Shown: piece by piece, positions 1 through 10,286 of the stretch | Layout: the number at the start of each line of letters is the position of its first letter | How positions within the stretch are numbered: position 1 is the stretch's first letter | Source of the DNA: JADFDG01 sp965232985 | Lineage (GTDB): Bacteria; Pseudomonadota; Gammaproteobacteria; Pseudomonadales; JADFDG01 | DNA: 64,000 bases | Direction: 5' to 3' | Assembly (NCBI GenBank): GCA_965232985.1 | Contig: CBDDRC010000021.1 | Span: forward strand, 12,337-76,336 | Translations under genes and position numbers: made by a program | The notes under the pieces: generated by a model | The model's input: only the letters and a program-made list of their open reading frames with translations | Database searches by the model: none | What the model was told of the DNA's origin: nothing

Positions 1-1041
1 GCCAAAGGTTGGCGTGCCGACAATCACCGCGCGTTGCTGATCCTGCAGCGCTCCGGCGACGATTTCCGCTGCCGAGGCGCTGCCGGCGTTTACCAGTACC
101 ACCATGGGCAGGCCATTGAGCAAATCGCCGGGTGTGGCATCAAGACGTTGTTGCGCGGAATTGTCGCGCCCTTGCGTGTAGACGATATTGCCGCCATCAA
201 GGAACAGGTCGGCGACCTGCTGCGCGCCGCTCAGCACACCGCCGGGATTGTTGCGCATGTCGAGCACGAGCCCCTGCAGCGGCTCCGACGCTGCCAACAA
301 TGCCTTGATTTCTTTTTCTGTATCGGCACCGGTGTGCGTCTGGAACTGGGTGACGCGCAGGTACGCAAAACCCGGCGTCAGCTCGCGGCTGCGCACGCTG
401 GTCATCTTGATTTTTTCGCGCATCAGCAAGACGTCGAACGGTTTTCCCTTGCCCTCACGCATGACGGTCAGTTCCACTTCCGTGCCGACCTTGCCGCGCA
501 TGCGGTCGACCGCTTCGAAAAGACTCATGCCCTTGACGCTGTCGCCGTCAATGCGGATGACGAAATCGCCCGGACGCAGGCCGGCGCGGCTGGCTGGCGT
601 GTCGTCAATGGGAGACACGATCTTGATGAAACCCTCGGCTATCCCGATCTCGATGCCGACGCCGCCGAACTCGCCGGAAGTGGTTACCTGCAGATCGGAA
701 AATTCTTTCGATTCGAGATAGGACGAATGCGGATCGAGCTCATAGAGCAGGCCGTGAATTGCCGCAGCAAGCAGTTTCTCGTCGCTGATCGGCTCGACAT
801 AGGAATCACGGATCTGCTGTAGCACTTGCGCAAAAATGCGCAAGTCGTCGAGCGGCAGCGCGTTGGTGGTGATTGTTGCCGGCTTGTCTTTCCCCGTTGT
901 ATCGGCGGCAGTCTCGCTGGCGGCGCGGGCGGCGGGCAGGGCGAGGAGGGTAATCAGGACGGCGTGGACAAAGAGGGCCGTGAAGCGATATCGGTCGCGC
1001 AGAAATGGAAATCGTGGCTGGCGGTGTGCGAGGTCTTTCAT
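1..1041 (-). CDS. ctpA: S41-family C-terminal processing protease, 3' part outside the window
   Basis: Periplasmic serine protease of the tail-specific (Ctp/Prc) S41 family. The reverse strand is open for 347 codons from an ATG at 1041 to the window edge. It shows an N-terminal signal or anchor segment (about residues 17-38), a PDZ-like domain (GGVGIEIG, then RAGLRPGD, about 95-180) and the S41 core with LRNNPGG-type motif (DMRNNPGG) and the catalytic-Ser motif GSASAAEI near the edge; the catalytic Lys lies beyond the window. It starts 65 bp after the envC stop on the same strand, so envC and ctp probably form one transcript with gpmI. Such proteases trim or degrade periplasmic and cell-wall proteins; the substrate cannot be read here. 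Confidence 0.93.
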   Translation of the reverse strand, partial: MKDLAHRQPRFPFLRDRYRFTALFVHAVLITLLALPAARAASETAADTTGKDKPATITTNALPLDDLRIFAQVLQQIRDSYVEPISDEKLLAAAIHGLLYELDPHSSYLESKEFSDLQVTTSGEFGGVGIEIGIAEGFIKIVSPIDDTPASRAGLRPGDFVIRIDGDSVKGMSLFEAVDRMRGKVGTEVELTVMREGKGKPFDVLLMREKIKMTSVRSRELTPGFAYLRVTQFQTHTGADTEKEIKALLAASEPLQGLVLDMRNNPGGVLSGAQQVADLFLDGGNIVYTQGRDNSAQQRLDATPGDLLNGLPMVVLVNAGSASAAEIVAGALQDQQRAVIVGTPTFG

Positions 1042-1106
1042 GGGGTGTGCGTTCCGGGAAGACAATGGCCGTTTATACCTTGTCGTCAAAGCGTCCGGCC
1101 AGTATT

Positions 1107-2249
1107 TCACCGGCGCAGCCAGAGTGCCGGGTTTTGGGGGTCGCCGCCGTGGCGCAATTCGAAGTACAGGCCCGGCGCTGCATTGCCGCCTGACGCGCCG
1201 ACGGTGGCGATTGTTTCACCTTCCTTGACCCAGTCGCCGGTGGCGCGATTGAGGGCCTGATTGTGGCCGTAGATGGTGAGGTAGCCGTCGCCATGATCGA
1301 TGATTGCCAGCAGCCCGTAACCGCGCAGCCAGTCGGCATAGACCACGCGCCCGGGATGCACGGCCCGTACCTCGCTGCCTTCCGGCGCAGCGATGAGGAT
1401 GCCATTCAGCGACAGCTTGCCTTCGGCGAGCGGCGAACCATAGCGGGCGGCAATGCGGCCGATAACAGGCCAGCGCAACTTGCCCTTGCGGGCCTTGATC
1501 GGGGCGTCGGTTGCTTCCGGTGGCAGGTCGCGAAAGGCTTCACGCGCCGCGTTGGAAAGCCGGCGCAATGCCGCTGCGTCTTCCCGCAGGCGTTTGAGTT
1601 CGTTGCTGCGCAAGCGCAGTTCGCCAGCGAGTATGTCGACGGCCTGTTTGCGTTTGTCCCGCGCTTGCGCCAGTTCACGTTCGTTAGCCGCCAGCTTGGC
1701 GCGGGTCTCGGCAAGTTGCTGTTGCTCGGCAACGACACGCATCCGGGTTGCCGCCAATGAGGCGGTTGCTTCGTTGTATTCGGCGATGCGTCTGGTGCGA
1801 TCGCGCTGCAGATAGTCGTAATAGCGAACGATACGGGCTAGCTGCTGGGGGTCGTCGGCGTTGAGCCACAAGCGCAATTGTTGCTGACGGGCGAGTAGCC
1901 AGGCAGCCCGCACATCGCGCGCTAGTGCCGCTGCCTGAGCCTGCGTTTTCGTCACCAGCGCATTGCGCTGCATTTCAAGTTTCGCGAGTGCAGTAGCGAG
2001 CGAGCGTTCCTGGCGGCGCAGTTCGCGCATTGCCGTAGTAACGCGCTCGATGGCCTTTTCTGCGTCGCGCAGTTGCGTTTGGTTTGCGGTCAGCACACCC
2101 CGGGTCGATTCGAGACGTTGCTGGGCCAGCGCGATCTTCTCTTGCGTGCGCGCGAGATCTTCACTACCGGCATTGCGGCCAGCGTGCGCGGCCGGGACAC
2201 ACAGCAGTATCGCCAGCGCCACCGCACGGATTGCCAGCCGGCGGGTCAT
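1107..2249 (-). CDS. envC: EnvC-like murein hydrolase activator (LytM/M23 domain)
   Basis: 380 aa. Signal peptide at residues 1-23 (ends AAHA), then a long coiled coil (about 27-250, heptad-rich with many Gln, Arg and Glu), then a C-terminal LytM/M23 domain (about 257-380). The domain keeps the fold markers (RYGSPL, GILIAA, HGDGYLTIYGH, GLYFELRHGG) but the first zinc-ligand segment reads NGILIAA, without the HxxxD pair of active M23 peptidases. That is the EnvC pattern: an inactive LytM domain that activates the amidases AmiA/AmiB at the division septum. It follows gpmI by 5 bp, the same gpmI-envC coupling known in E. coli, so co-transcription is very likely. Confidence 0.92.
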   Translation of the reverse strand: MTRRLAIRAVALAILLCVPAAHAGRNAGSEDLARTQEKIALAQQRLESTRGVLTANQTQLRDAEKAIERVTTAMRELRRQERSLATALAKLEMQRNALVTKTQAQAAALARDVRAAWLLARQQQLRLWLNADDPQQLARIVRYYDYLQRDRTRRIAEYNEATASLAATRMRVVAEQQQLAETRAKLAANERELAQARDKRKQAVDILAGELRLRSNELKRLREDAAALRRLSNAAREAFRDLPPEATDAPIKARKGKLRWPVIGRIAARYGSPLAEGKLSLNGILIAAPEGSEVRAVHPGRVVYADWLRGYGLLAIIDHGDGYLTIYGHNQALNRATGDWVKEGETIATVGASGGNAAPGLYFELRHGGDPQNPALWLRR

Positions 2250-2254
2250 GTGCG

Positions 2255-3823
<1,569 letters not shown>

Positions 3824-4011
3824 GGTTGGGGCGGATCAGGGTCGGGAAGAGGTTGCGGATTTTACCGGAGCCGGTGCCCCGGAACGAGCCGACCAATGAT
3901 AAGCCGGTAGTCAGCAGGGGTGGATCCAGCAAAGGCTGATCCAACAAAGACGGTGCGACGGTGGGCTATACTCCCGGCCTCCATTTTCTTCACCCGCTGA
4001 AGCTGTTGCCC

Positions 4012-4428
4012 ATGGATCGTATTCCCGAGTTCCTTGCCAATCACTGGATGCTTACTACTGCCTTCGTGGTGCTGGCGATCGTGCTGGTCATTATCGAGTC
4101 CCGCCGTGGCGGCAAGTCGCTGGGGCCGGCCCTGGTTGGCGGGCTGGTCAATCGTGAGCACGCCGTGCTGCTTGATGTGCGCGTCGACAGCGATTTTCGC
4201 GGCGGCCACATTGCCGGTAGCGTGAATATCCCGCTGGCGCAGCTCGCCTCTCGCCTGGGCGAACTGGAGAAGTACAAAGGCAAGCCGCTGATTATGGTCT
4301 GCCATGTTGGGCATAGTGCCGGCGACGCCGCGAAGCAATTGATCAAGGCCGGCCATGCGCCGGTTTACTGTCTGGCGGGCGGCATCAATGCCTGGCGCGG
4401 GGAAAACCTGCCGGTGGTCAAGGCGTGA
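4012..4428 (+). CDS. membrane-anchored rhodanese-like sulfurtransferase (YibN type)
   Basis: 138 aa from the ATG at 4012; an upstream in-frame ATG at 3961 would add 17 unlikely residues. One transmembrane helix (about residues 14-27, TTAFVVLAIVLVII) is followed by a single rhodanese domain with the loop VCHVGHSAG, whose Cys is the persulfide-carrying residue, and the closing segment LAGGINAWRGENLPV. E. coli YibN has the same plan and the same neighbours (grxC, secB, and gpmI-envC in the opposite direction). Role inferred: sulfur transfer or redox protein at the cytoplasmic face of the inner membrane. Confidence 0.88.
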   Translation: MDRIPEFLANHWMLTTAFVVLAIVLVIIESRRGGKSLGPALVGGLVNREHAVLLDVRVDSDFRGGHIAGSVNIPLAQLASRLGELEKYKGKPLIMVCHVGHSAGDAAKQLIKAGHAPVYCLAGGINAWRGENLPVVKA

Positions 4429-4489
4429 TGCGGATGGCCTGCGCCCGATGATCTCCAGATCTCCCAATCAGCAGCGCTCCGGAGCGGGC

Positions 4490-4759
4490 ATGAGCGTCGA
4501 CGTCGTCCTTTACACCACGCCGAACTGTTCTTATTGCGTTCAGGCCAAGCAGTTGTTGGTGCGTAAAGGTGTTGCGTATCGCGAGATAGACGTATCGCGC
4601 GATGGCGCCCTGCGCACCGAGGTGATGGCGCGCAGCGGCCAGCGCACCGTTCCGCAGATCTGGATCGGCGAGTACCATGTTGGCGGCTTCAACGAGCTTT
4701 ATGCGCTTGAGCGAGCCGGCACGCTGGACGCCTTGCTTGCCGGCGGCGCGCTCAACTGA
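4490..4759 (+). CDS. grxC: glutaredoxin 3
   Basis: 89 aa, cytoplasmic dithiol glutaredoxin that reduces disulfides with glutathione. The redox motif is CSYC (Cys13, Cys16) in place of the common CPYC; the cis-proline TVP segment and the GGFNEL glutathione-binding segment are both present. The ATG at 4490 is chosen because GGAGC precedes it and because the family begins just before the first beta strand (VDVVLYTT); earlier in-frame ATGs would add an unrelated leader. Second gene of rhodanese-grxC-secB. Confidence 0.94.
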   Translation: MSVDVVLYTTPNCSYCVQAKQLLVRKGVAYREIDVSRDGALRTEVMARSGQRTVPQIWIGEYHVGGFNELYALERAGTLDALLAGGALN

Positions 4760-4804
4760 GCCAGGCAGTCCTACCAACAACCAGTTCCGGGATTTGAAAA
4801 AAAC

Positions 4805-5299
4805 ATGAGCGAGCAGAATGACGCGCCGCCGGTGCCGGCAGCACCAGCACATAAGGCGCAGTTTACGTTGCAGCGTGTCTATACCAAGGACATTTCCTTC
4901 GAGGCGCCGGGGGCGCCGGCGGCCTTTACCCAGGAATGGAATGCCGAAACCAGCGTTCAGTTCAATTCCGGGGCCGCGCGCGTTGGCGACAAGCAATATG
5001 AGGTCACCCTGCAGGTCACGGTGACTACCACCAACGCTGGCAAGGTTGCTTACATCGCCGAGGTGCGTCAGGCGGGCGTGTTCTTCGTCGACGGCCTTGA
5101 CACGGCAGCACTTGAGTTATTGCTCGGTGCGCACTGCCCGAACATTCTGTTTCCGTATGCGCGCGAGATCATTTCCGACCTTGCATCGCGTGGTACGTTT
5201 CCGCAATTGTTGTTGCAGCCCATCAATTTTGACGCGGTTTACAACGAGGCGAAGCGTCGCCGCGATCAGAAGGATGCTGAAACAACCGCGAAACACTGA
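4805..5299 (+). CDS. secB: SecB protein-export chaperone
   Basis: 164 aa, close to the family length. SecB is a cytosolic tetrameric chaperone that keeps preproteins unfolded and hands them to SecA. Diagnostic segments are FTLQRVYTKDISFEAP near the N-terminus, EVTLQVTVTT in the central sheet and the CPNILFPYAREIISDL motif, then FPQLLLQPINFDAVY. The N-terminal 16 residues are Ala/Pro rich and variable. It ends 30 bp from the convergent ntrC stop; no terminator hairpin is obvious between them. In many relatives gpsA follows secB, but here it does not. Confidence 0.97.
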   Translation: MSEQNDAPPVPAAPAHKAQFTLQRVYTKDISFEAPGAPAAFTQEWNAETSVQFNSGAARVGDKQYEVTLQVTVTTTNAGKVAYIAEVRQAGVFFVDGLDTAALELLLGAHCPNILFPYAREIISDLASRGTFPQLLLQPINFDAVYNEAKRRRDQKDAETTAKH

Positions 5300-5328
5300 A
5301 AAAAACACAGCCGGAACTGCGCAACGGG

Positions 5329-6774
5329 TCAGTCGTCGTCGGCGGCGTCAAGATTGGCTTTGCGCAGTCGCTCCTCAAGGTTGAGTTCCTTGATCTTGCG
5401 GGTCAACGTATTGCGGCCCCAGCCCAGTAGCAGTGAGGCGTCGCGTCGCCGGCCGGCCGTGTGGCGCAGTGCGGTTTCGATCATGATGCGCTCAAAGGCA
5501 GGCACGGCGGTGTCGAGAATCGCCCGCCCGCCGCGCCCCAGTTCGTGATCTGCCCATTGCCGCAACGCCTGCTCCCAATCAGTGCCATCACTCGCAGCGC
5601 CTTCCAGCTTCCGTAGTTCCGGCGGCAGGTCGTCGATGAGTATCTCGCGGCCGGATGCCATGACGGTGAGCCAGCGGCAGGTGTTCTCCAGGTGACGGAC
5701 ATTGCCGGGCCATGCAAGGCCGGCCAGAAAGTTCGCGGTGTCGGTGCGTAACACCTTCGGATCGACATTCATCTCGCGTGCCGCCGTTTTGAGAAAATGC
5801 ATGGCAAGCTGTGCGATGTCCTCGCGTCGCTCCGACAGGCGAGGCAAGTGAATGCGGATGACATTGAGCCGGTGGAAAAGATCTTCGCGGAACCTGCCTT
5901 CCTTCACCAGACCCTCAAGGTTCTGGTGGGTCGCAGCGATGATGCGCACGTCGGCCTTGATCGGCGTGGTGCCGCCGACACGGTAGAACTCACTGTCGGC
6001 GAGTACGCGCAGCAGGCGCGTTTGTGCTTCCAGCGGCATGTCGCCGATCTCGTCAAGGAACAGCGTGCCACCATTGGCCTGCTCGAAGCGGCCGGTGCGC
6101 TTGTCGGTGGCGCCGGTAAACGCGCCTTTCTCGTGGCCAAACAATTCTGATTCGATCAAATCGCGCGGAATAGCGGCCATGTTCAGCGCAACAAAGGGTT
6201 TGGCAGCGCGCGGCGAGTGCTTGTGCAGGGCGCGGGCGACGAGCTCCTTGCCGGTGCCGCTCTCTCCGTTGATCAGCACAGTGACGTTGGAGTGCGACAG
6301 TCGGCCGATAGCACGGAATACTTCCTGCATTGCGGGCGCGTTGCCGATGATCTCGGCGCTGACGGATTGGCGATCCGGCAGCGTTGCTGGTGCCGACTTC
6401 TCGCGACGCTGTTCAAGGGCGCGCTTGACCAGTGTTACGGCCTCGTCGACATCGAACGGCTTCGGCAGGTACTCGAAGGCACCACCTTGGTAGCTGGCAA
6501 CCGCGCTGTCGAGATCCGAATGCGCAGTCATGATGATGATTGGCAGTTCGGGATGCTTGTTGTGGATGATCCCGAGCATCTTCAGGCCATCGGTGCCTGG
6601 CATGCGGATGTCGCTCACGATCACGTCCGGCACTTGGTCGTCGAGTGCGTTCAGGGCATCGTCAGCATCGGCGAAGGATTGGGTAGCGAGCTTTTCCTGG
6701 GCAAGGGCGCGCTCAAGCACCCAACGGATCGACTTGTCATCGTCGATGATCCAGACGTTTTCATTGCGCGCCAT
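5329..6774 (-). CDS. ntrC: nitrogen regulation response regulator NtrC (NR(I))
   Basis: 481 aa. Order: receiver domain (residues 1-120, phospho-acceptor Asp55 in VSDIRMPG, Lys in LPKPFD), sigma-54 AAA+ domain (about 145-380, Walker A GESGTGKE, GAFTGA loop, LFLDEIGDM) and a C-terminal Fis-type HTH (GRRRDASLLLGWGRNTLTRKIKEL). It activates sigma-54 promoters under nitrogen limitation, and glnA in this window has the matching sites. The ATG at 6774 (MARNEN) is chosen because GGAC lies about 8 bp upstream and the protein then aligns with other NtrC N-termini; an ATG at 6786 is the alternative. Either start overlaps the end of ntrB, implying translational coupling. Confidence 0.97.
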   Translation of the reverse strand: MARNENVWIIDDDKSIRWVLERALAQEKLATQSFADADDALNALDDQVPDVIVSDIRMPGTDGLKMLGIIHNKHPELPIIIMTAHSDLDSAVASYQGGAFEYLPKPFDVDEAVTLVKRALEQRREKSAPATLPDRQSVSAEIIGNAPAMQEVFRAIGRLSHSNVTVLINGESGTGKELVARALHKHSPRAAKPFVALNMAAIPRDLIESELFGHEKGAFTGATDKRTGRFEQANGGTLFLDEIGDMPLEAQTRLLRVLADSEFYRVGGTTPIKADVRIIAATHQNLEGLVKEGRFREDLFHRLNVIRIHLPRLSERREDIAQLAMHFLKTAAREMNVDPKVLRTDTANFLAGLAWPGNVRHLENTCRWLTVMASGREILIDDLPPELRKLEGAASDGTDWEQALRQWADHELGRGGRAILDTAVPAFERIMIETALRHTAGRRRDASLLLGWGRNTLTRKIKELNLEERLRKANLDAADDD

Positions 6775-7882
6775 GACGGTGTCCATTGCTGTGTTGCGTG
6801 GCCGGCTGCTCGAACGGCAGCAGGAGGGTGAAGACGGTGTGGCCGGGAATGCTGTTGCATTCGATCAGGCCGTGATGCTGGTTGACGATTGATTGCGCGA
6901 TCGACAGGCCGAGTCCGGTGCCATGCGCCCTGCCGCTGACCATCGGGTAGAAAATCCGGTCGATTATCTCGCGCGGGATACCGGGGCCGTTGTCTTCCAC
7001 CTCGATCCGGCAGGCGACGCGATGCCGGATCGCGCCTACCGTTACTTGGCGCATGGCGCGGGTACGCAGGACGATGCGGCCGGGTTCGTGCGGATCGTGA
7101 TTCTCAAGGATGGCCTCGCGTGCGTTCCGCACGATGTTAAGCAGCACCTGGATGATCTGGTCGGCGTCGGCCTGGATGTCCGGGATACTCGGATCGTAAT
7201 CGCGCACGATCTCTACTGCGCCGGGCGACTCGGCGAGAATCAGGTTGCGCACACGCTCCAGTGCTTCAAGCAGGCTGACAGGCCGTAATTGGGGCAGGTT
7301 GCGCGGGCCCAGCATCCGGTCTGCAAGTGTGCGCAGGCGATCAGCCTCATCGATGATCACGCGCGTGTATTCGCGCAGCCCCAGTCCTTCGGGCAAGGCA
7401 CGCTCAAGCAGTTGGGCGGCACCGCGAATGCCGCCGAGCGGATTCTTGATTTCGTGGGCGACGCCGCGCACCAGCGCGCGGGTCGCATTGTGACTGGCAA
7501 TCAGTGCCTCTTCGCGGGTGATTCGCTGCAGCCGGTCGATTTGCTGCAACTCCATCAACAGCTGGATCGGGTGCCCGGGTTCGGTCAGTGGCGACACGGT
7601 GTAATCGACAGTGATCAGATTGAACGGCGTGACGTGCAGTTCGGCTTCACGCTTGGAAAACGGATGCCCATCCTCAATGGCCGCACGCATCGCCTCACGG
7701 GCGACGGCATCCGCCAGAAAGCAGGCCGGCAACGGCTCGCCGATCAGACGCGATGCCGACACCGACAGCAGCATTTCCGTGGCCGGATTCAGATAGAGCA
7801 CATGCAGATTCCGGTCGAGCAGCAGCACAGCCGTGTTGAGGCTGTCGAGCAGGCGCTTGTGGAGGGATGGGGAGCCGGTCAT
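6761..7882 (-). CDS. ntrB: nitrogen regulation sensor kinase NtrB (NR(II))
   Basis: 373 aa, cytoplasmic, no membrane segment. N-terminal PAS domain (about 8-120), HisKA dimerisation helix with His143 in GVAHEIKNPLGG, then the HATPase domain with N box (NIVRNAREAI), G1 (VEDNGPGIP) and G2 (GRAHGTGLGLSI). It phosphorylates or, with PII, dephosphorylates NtrC according to glutamine status. It sits between ntrC (overlapping, downstream) and the DUF4124 gene (79 bp upstream), so it may be read through from glnA or from its own weak promoter. Confidence 0.96.
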   Translation of the reverse strand: MTGSPSLHKRLLDSLNTAVLLLDRNLHVLYLNPATEMLLSVSASRLIGEPLPACFLADAVAREAMRAAIEDGHPFSKREAELHVTPFNLITVDYTVSPLTEPGHPIQLLMELQQIDRLQRITREEALIASHNATRALVRGVAHEIKNPLGGIRGAAQLLERALPEGLGLREYTRVIIDEADRLRTLADRMLGPRNLPQLRPVSLLEALERVRNLILAESPGAVEIVRDYDPSIPDIQADADQIIQVLLNIVRNAREAILENHDPHEPGRIVLRTRAMRQVTVGAIRHRVACRIEVEDNGPGIPREIIDRIFYPMVSGRAHGTGLGLSIAQSIVNQHHGLIECNSIPGHTVFTLLLPFEQPATQHSNGHRHGAQ

Positions 7883-7961
7883 GTCTTGGGTTAAAGCAAG
7901 TTCCGAGCCAGCCGCACGGGGCGACGGCAGAGTCCTCCGCTGACCCCAAGGGTTACAGACG

Positions 7962-8501
7962 TTAATGTCTGCGAATAACGGAGGTGCGTTGCACGGTGAA
8001 CGATGTCGGGGCGCTGGTAATCAGCACTTTACCCTCGGCGTCGCGGATCTCGGCGACAAAGACATGGCTGCCACGGTCGATGTATGGAATGTTGATGCTG
8101 TGGCTGTTGCTCGTGTTGGTCGGCTCGCCATTGTGGTAGATGATCAACTTGTGGCCGGCCCGTAGCGGGGGTTCCGGCAACGCGGTCATTGTGATGGGAG
8201 CGGTCGGGTTTTGCAGGGTCTGGCCGTCCGGGACGCCGCTGATATGCAGTTGGGTGTATCCCTTTGGGGCTGCGTCGGCCTGACGGGCAGCTTCGGTGTT
8301 GGCTTTCTTGTAGCGCGCGGCGGCATCCCGGGCGGCCGGATCGGCATTGAGTACGTTTGGCTTGGGCAGGGTGACCTGCTCGGCGTTTTCCGGTGGCTGG
8401 TCGGTGTAGACCGGGTTGCCGTGCGGGTCGAGGTGCTTGTAGATATCTGCCAGCCCGTTCGGCGCGAGGGTGGCAAGGAGCAGGGTAAGCAACAGGCGCA
8501 T
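7962..8501 (-). CDS. DUF4124 domain protein, exported
   Basis: 179 aa from the ATG at 8501, which has GGAG at proper distance; an ATG two codons earlier (8507) is too close to that site. Signal peptide (MRLLLTLLLATLAPNGLAD), then the DUF4124 module (IYKHLDPHGNPVYTDQPP, about 20-40) and a C-terminal beta-rich domain resembling an immunoglobulin-like fold (about 95-179). Genes of this kind sit between glnA and ntrB in Pseudomonas and relatives, as here. Function unknown; probably periplasmic. A small hairpin (CAGAC/GTCTG, 7956-7971) overlaps the stop codon. Confidence 0.85.
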   Translation of the reverse strand: MRLLLTLLLATLAPNGLADIYKHLDPHGNPVYTDQPPENAEQVTLPKPNVLNADPAARDAAARYKKANTEAARQADAAPKGYTQLHISGVPDGQTLQNPTAPITMTALPEPPLRAGHKLIIYHNGEPTNTSNSHSINIPYIDRGSHVFVAEIRDAEGKVLITSAPTSFTVQRTSVIRRH

Positions 8502-8598
8502 CGTCATTCTCCGCAGTAAACCTCCCTGCACAGTAACGGATTGGACGGCCCGGCGGCCATCAGGTTCCCGGTGTTTGCCGGCAGCGGGAGCTGCCCAC

Positions 8599-8627
8599 AA
8601 AAAAGCCGCCTCAGGGGCGGCTTTTTT
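8599..8627 (-). terminator. Rho-independent terminator after glnA
   Basis: Near-perfect stem AAAGCCGCC / GGCGGCTTT with a short TCAGG loop, flanked by A- and T-tracts on both sides, so it could work in both directions. It lies 20 bp past the glnA stop and separates glnA from DUF4124-ntrBC. Confidence 0.9.
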
Positions 8628-8646
8628 GCCTGTGTGTTCCGGCGGA

Positions 8647-10068
8647 TTACACGCTGTAGTACATGTCGAACTCGACCGGATGCGGCGTCATGCGCAGGCG
8701 CGTGACGTCTTCCATCTTCAGCTCGATGTAGGCATCGAGCATTTCCTTGGTGAAGACGTTGCCCTTGAGCAGGAACGCGTGGTCCTTTTGCAGCTCCTCA
8801 AGTGCCATTTCCAGCGAGTGGCAGACGCGCGGGATTTTCGCGGACTCTTCCGGTGGCAGGTGGTACAGATCCTTGTCGGCCGGATCGCCCGGGTGGATCT
8901 TGTTCTGGATGCCGTCCAGGCCGGCCATCATCAGGGCCGCGAACGCCAGATACGGGTTCGCGCCTGGATCCGGGAAGCGCACCTCAATGCGGCGGCCTTT
9001 CGGGTTCGCCACGTACGGAATGCGGATTGACGCTGAGCGGTTGCGGGCGGAGTAGGCCAGCATCACTGGCGCTTCAAAGCCCGGCACCAGACGCTTGTAG
9101 GAATTGGTCAACGGGTTGGTGATCGCGTTCAGTGCCTTGGCGTGCTTGATGATGCCGCCAATGTAGTACAGGGCGATCTCGGAGAGCCCCGAGTAGCCAT
9201 TGCCAGAGAACAGGTTTTTGCCATCCTTGAACAGCGACTGGTGGCAATGCATGCCCGAACCGTTGTCGCCGATCAGCGGCTTGGGCATGAAGGTCGCGGA
9301 TTTGCCGTAGGCGGCGGCGACGTTGTGCACGATGTACTTGAGCTGTTGAATTTCGTCCGCTTTTCTTACCAGCGAGTTGAACTTGACGCCGATCTCACAC
9401 TGGCCGGCGTTCGCCACTTCATGATGATGCAGCTCAACAACGAGGCCGACGCCCTGCAGGGTGTTGCACATCGCAGCGCGAATATCATGCAGCGAATCGA
9501 CCGGTGGTACCGGGAAATAACCGCCTTTGACGCGCGGCCGGTGGCCGCCGTGGCCACGACCGGCTTCGCCACCGGATTGGTCGCCGTGCGCTTCCCACGC
9601 CGCTTCGTCGGAGTGGATGGCATAAGACTGGCCGCCCATTTCCGATCGCCACTGCACGCCGTCAAAAACAAAGAATTCCGGTTCCGGGCCAACGTAGCAG
9701 GTATCGGCGATGCCGGTGGATTTCAGGTAGGCCTCGGCCTTCATGGCCACCGAGCGCGGATCGCGGTCATAGGCCTGCATGCTCGATGGTTCGATGATGC
9801 TGCAGGTAATGACGACCGTGGTGTCCTCGTAGAACGGATCCAGATACGAGGTCTCGTCGTTGGGCATCAAAATCATGTCGGATTCGTTGATGCCCTTCCA
9901 GCCGGCAATTGACGAGCCGTCGAACATTACGCCGGTCTCGAACGTGCTCTCATCAATAGCATCGACGGGGAAGGTCACATGCTGTTCCTTGCCGCGGGTA
10001 TCGGTGAAGCGCATATCGACCCACTTTGCTTCGTGGTCCTTGATCAGTTGCAGACTTTTCTTGGCCAT
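8647..10068 (-). CDS. glnA: type I glutamine synthetase
   Basis: 473 aa, dodecameric GSI that makes glutamine from glutamate, ammonia and ATP. Family marks: MFDGSSIAGW, the catalytic segments VGPEPEFFVFD and VELHHHEVANAGQCEIG, the ATP-site KPLIGDNGSGMHCHQS, and NRSASIRIP. Tyr in KDLYHLPPE is the adenylylation site, so GlnE control is expected. A Gly/His-rich stretch near residues 160-178 (HGDQSGGEAGRGHGGHRP) is a few residues longer than in the E. coli enzyme. GGGAGG precedes the ATG. Upstream are a sigma-54 promoter and two NtrC boxes. Confidence 0.98.
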   Translation of the reverse strand: MAKKSLQLIKDHEAKWVDMRFTDTRGKEQHVTFPVDAIDESTFETGVMFDGSSIAGWKGINESDMILMPNDETSYLDPFYEDTTVVITCSIIEPSSMQAYDRDPRSVAMKAEAYLKSTGIADTCYVGPEPEFFVFDGVQWRSEMGGQSYAIHSDEAAWEAHGDQSGGEAGRGHGGHRPRVKGGYFPVPPVDSLHDIRAAMCNTLQGVGLVVELHHHEVANAGQCEIGVKFNSLVRKADEIQQLKYIVHNVAAAYGKSATFMPKPLIGDNGSGMHCHQSLFKDGKNLFSGNGYSGLSEIALYYIGGIIKHAKALNAITNPLTNSYKRLVPGFEAPVMLAYSARNRSASIRIPYVANPKGRRIEVRFPDPGANPYLAFAALMMAGLDGIQNKIHPGDPADKDLYHLPPEESAKIPRVCHSLEMALEELQKDHAFLLKGNVFTKEMLDAYIELKMEDVTRLRMTPHPVEFDMYYSV

Positions 10069-10161
10069 GCGTTCCTCCCGGAAACAGCGGATGTTGTGAT
10101 GGTATTTGAAACGGAAACAGGTCCCGGTGGGGCGTACCGCACAGGCGGTGCCTTTTTGGGC

Positions 10162-10177
10162 AGCAAATACTGTGCCA
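10162..10177 (-). promoter_or_regulatory. sigma-54 promoter of glnA (-24/-12)
   Basis: On the reverse strand this reads TGGCACAGTATTTGCT, an exact match to TGGCAC-N5-TTGCW. It lies about 95 bp upstream of the glnA ATG, leaving a leader of roughly 80 nt. Confidence 0.9.
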
Positions 10178-10239
10178 CCGGACGGATGAAGGGAAGATGT
10201 GGCGGATCAATAGTCTTGCGCGGGTGCTGAGGCATACGG

Positions 10240-10254
10240 GCACCGCAACGGTGC
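10240..10254. promoter_or_regulatory. NtrC binding site, promoter-proximal
   Basis: GCACCGCAACGGTGC matches the NtrC consensus GCACY-N5-GGTGC exactly. Its centre (10247) is roughly 95 bp upstream of the expected glnA transcription start. Confidence 0.85.
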
Positions 10255-10271
10255 GCTGCGGCTTCTACTGT

Positions 10272-10286
10272 GCGCCATCATGGTGC
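10272..10286. promoter_or_regulatory. NtrC binding site, promoter-distal
   Basis: GCGCCATCATGGTGC differs from the NtrC consensus at one position. Its centre is 32 bp (three helical turns) from the proximal site, the same spacing as the paired NtrC sites of E. coli glnA. It overlaps the end of the TusA-like gene. Confidence 0.75.
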
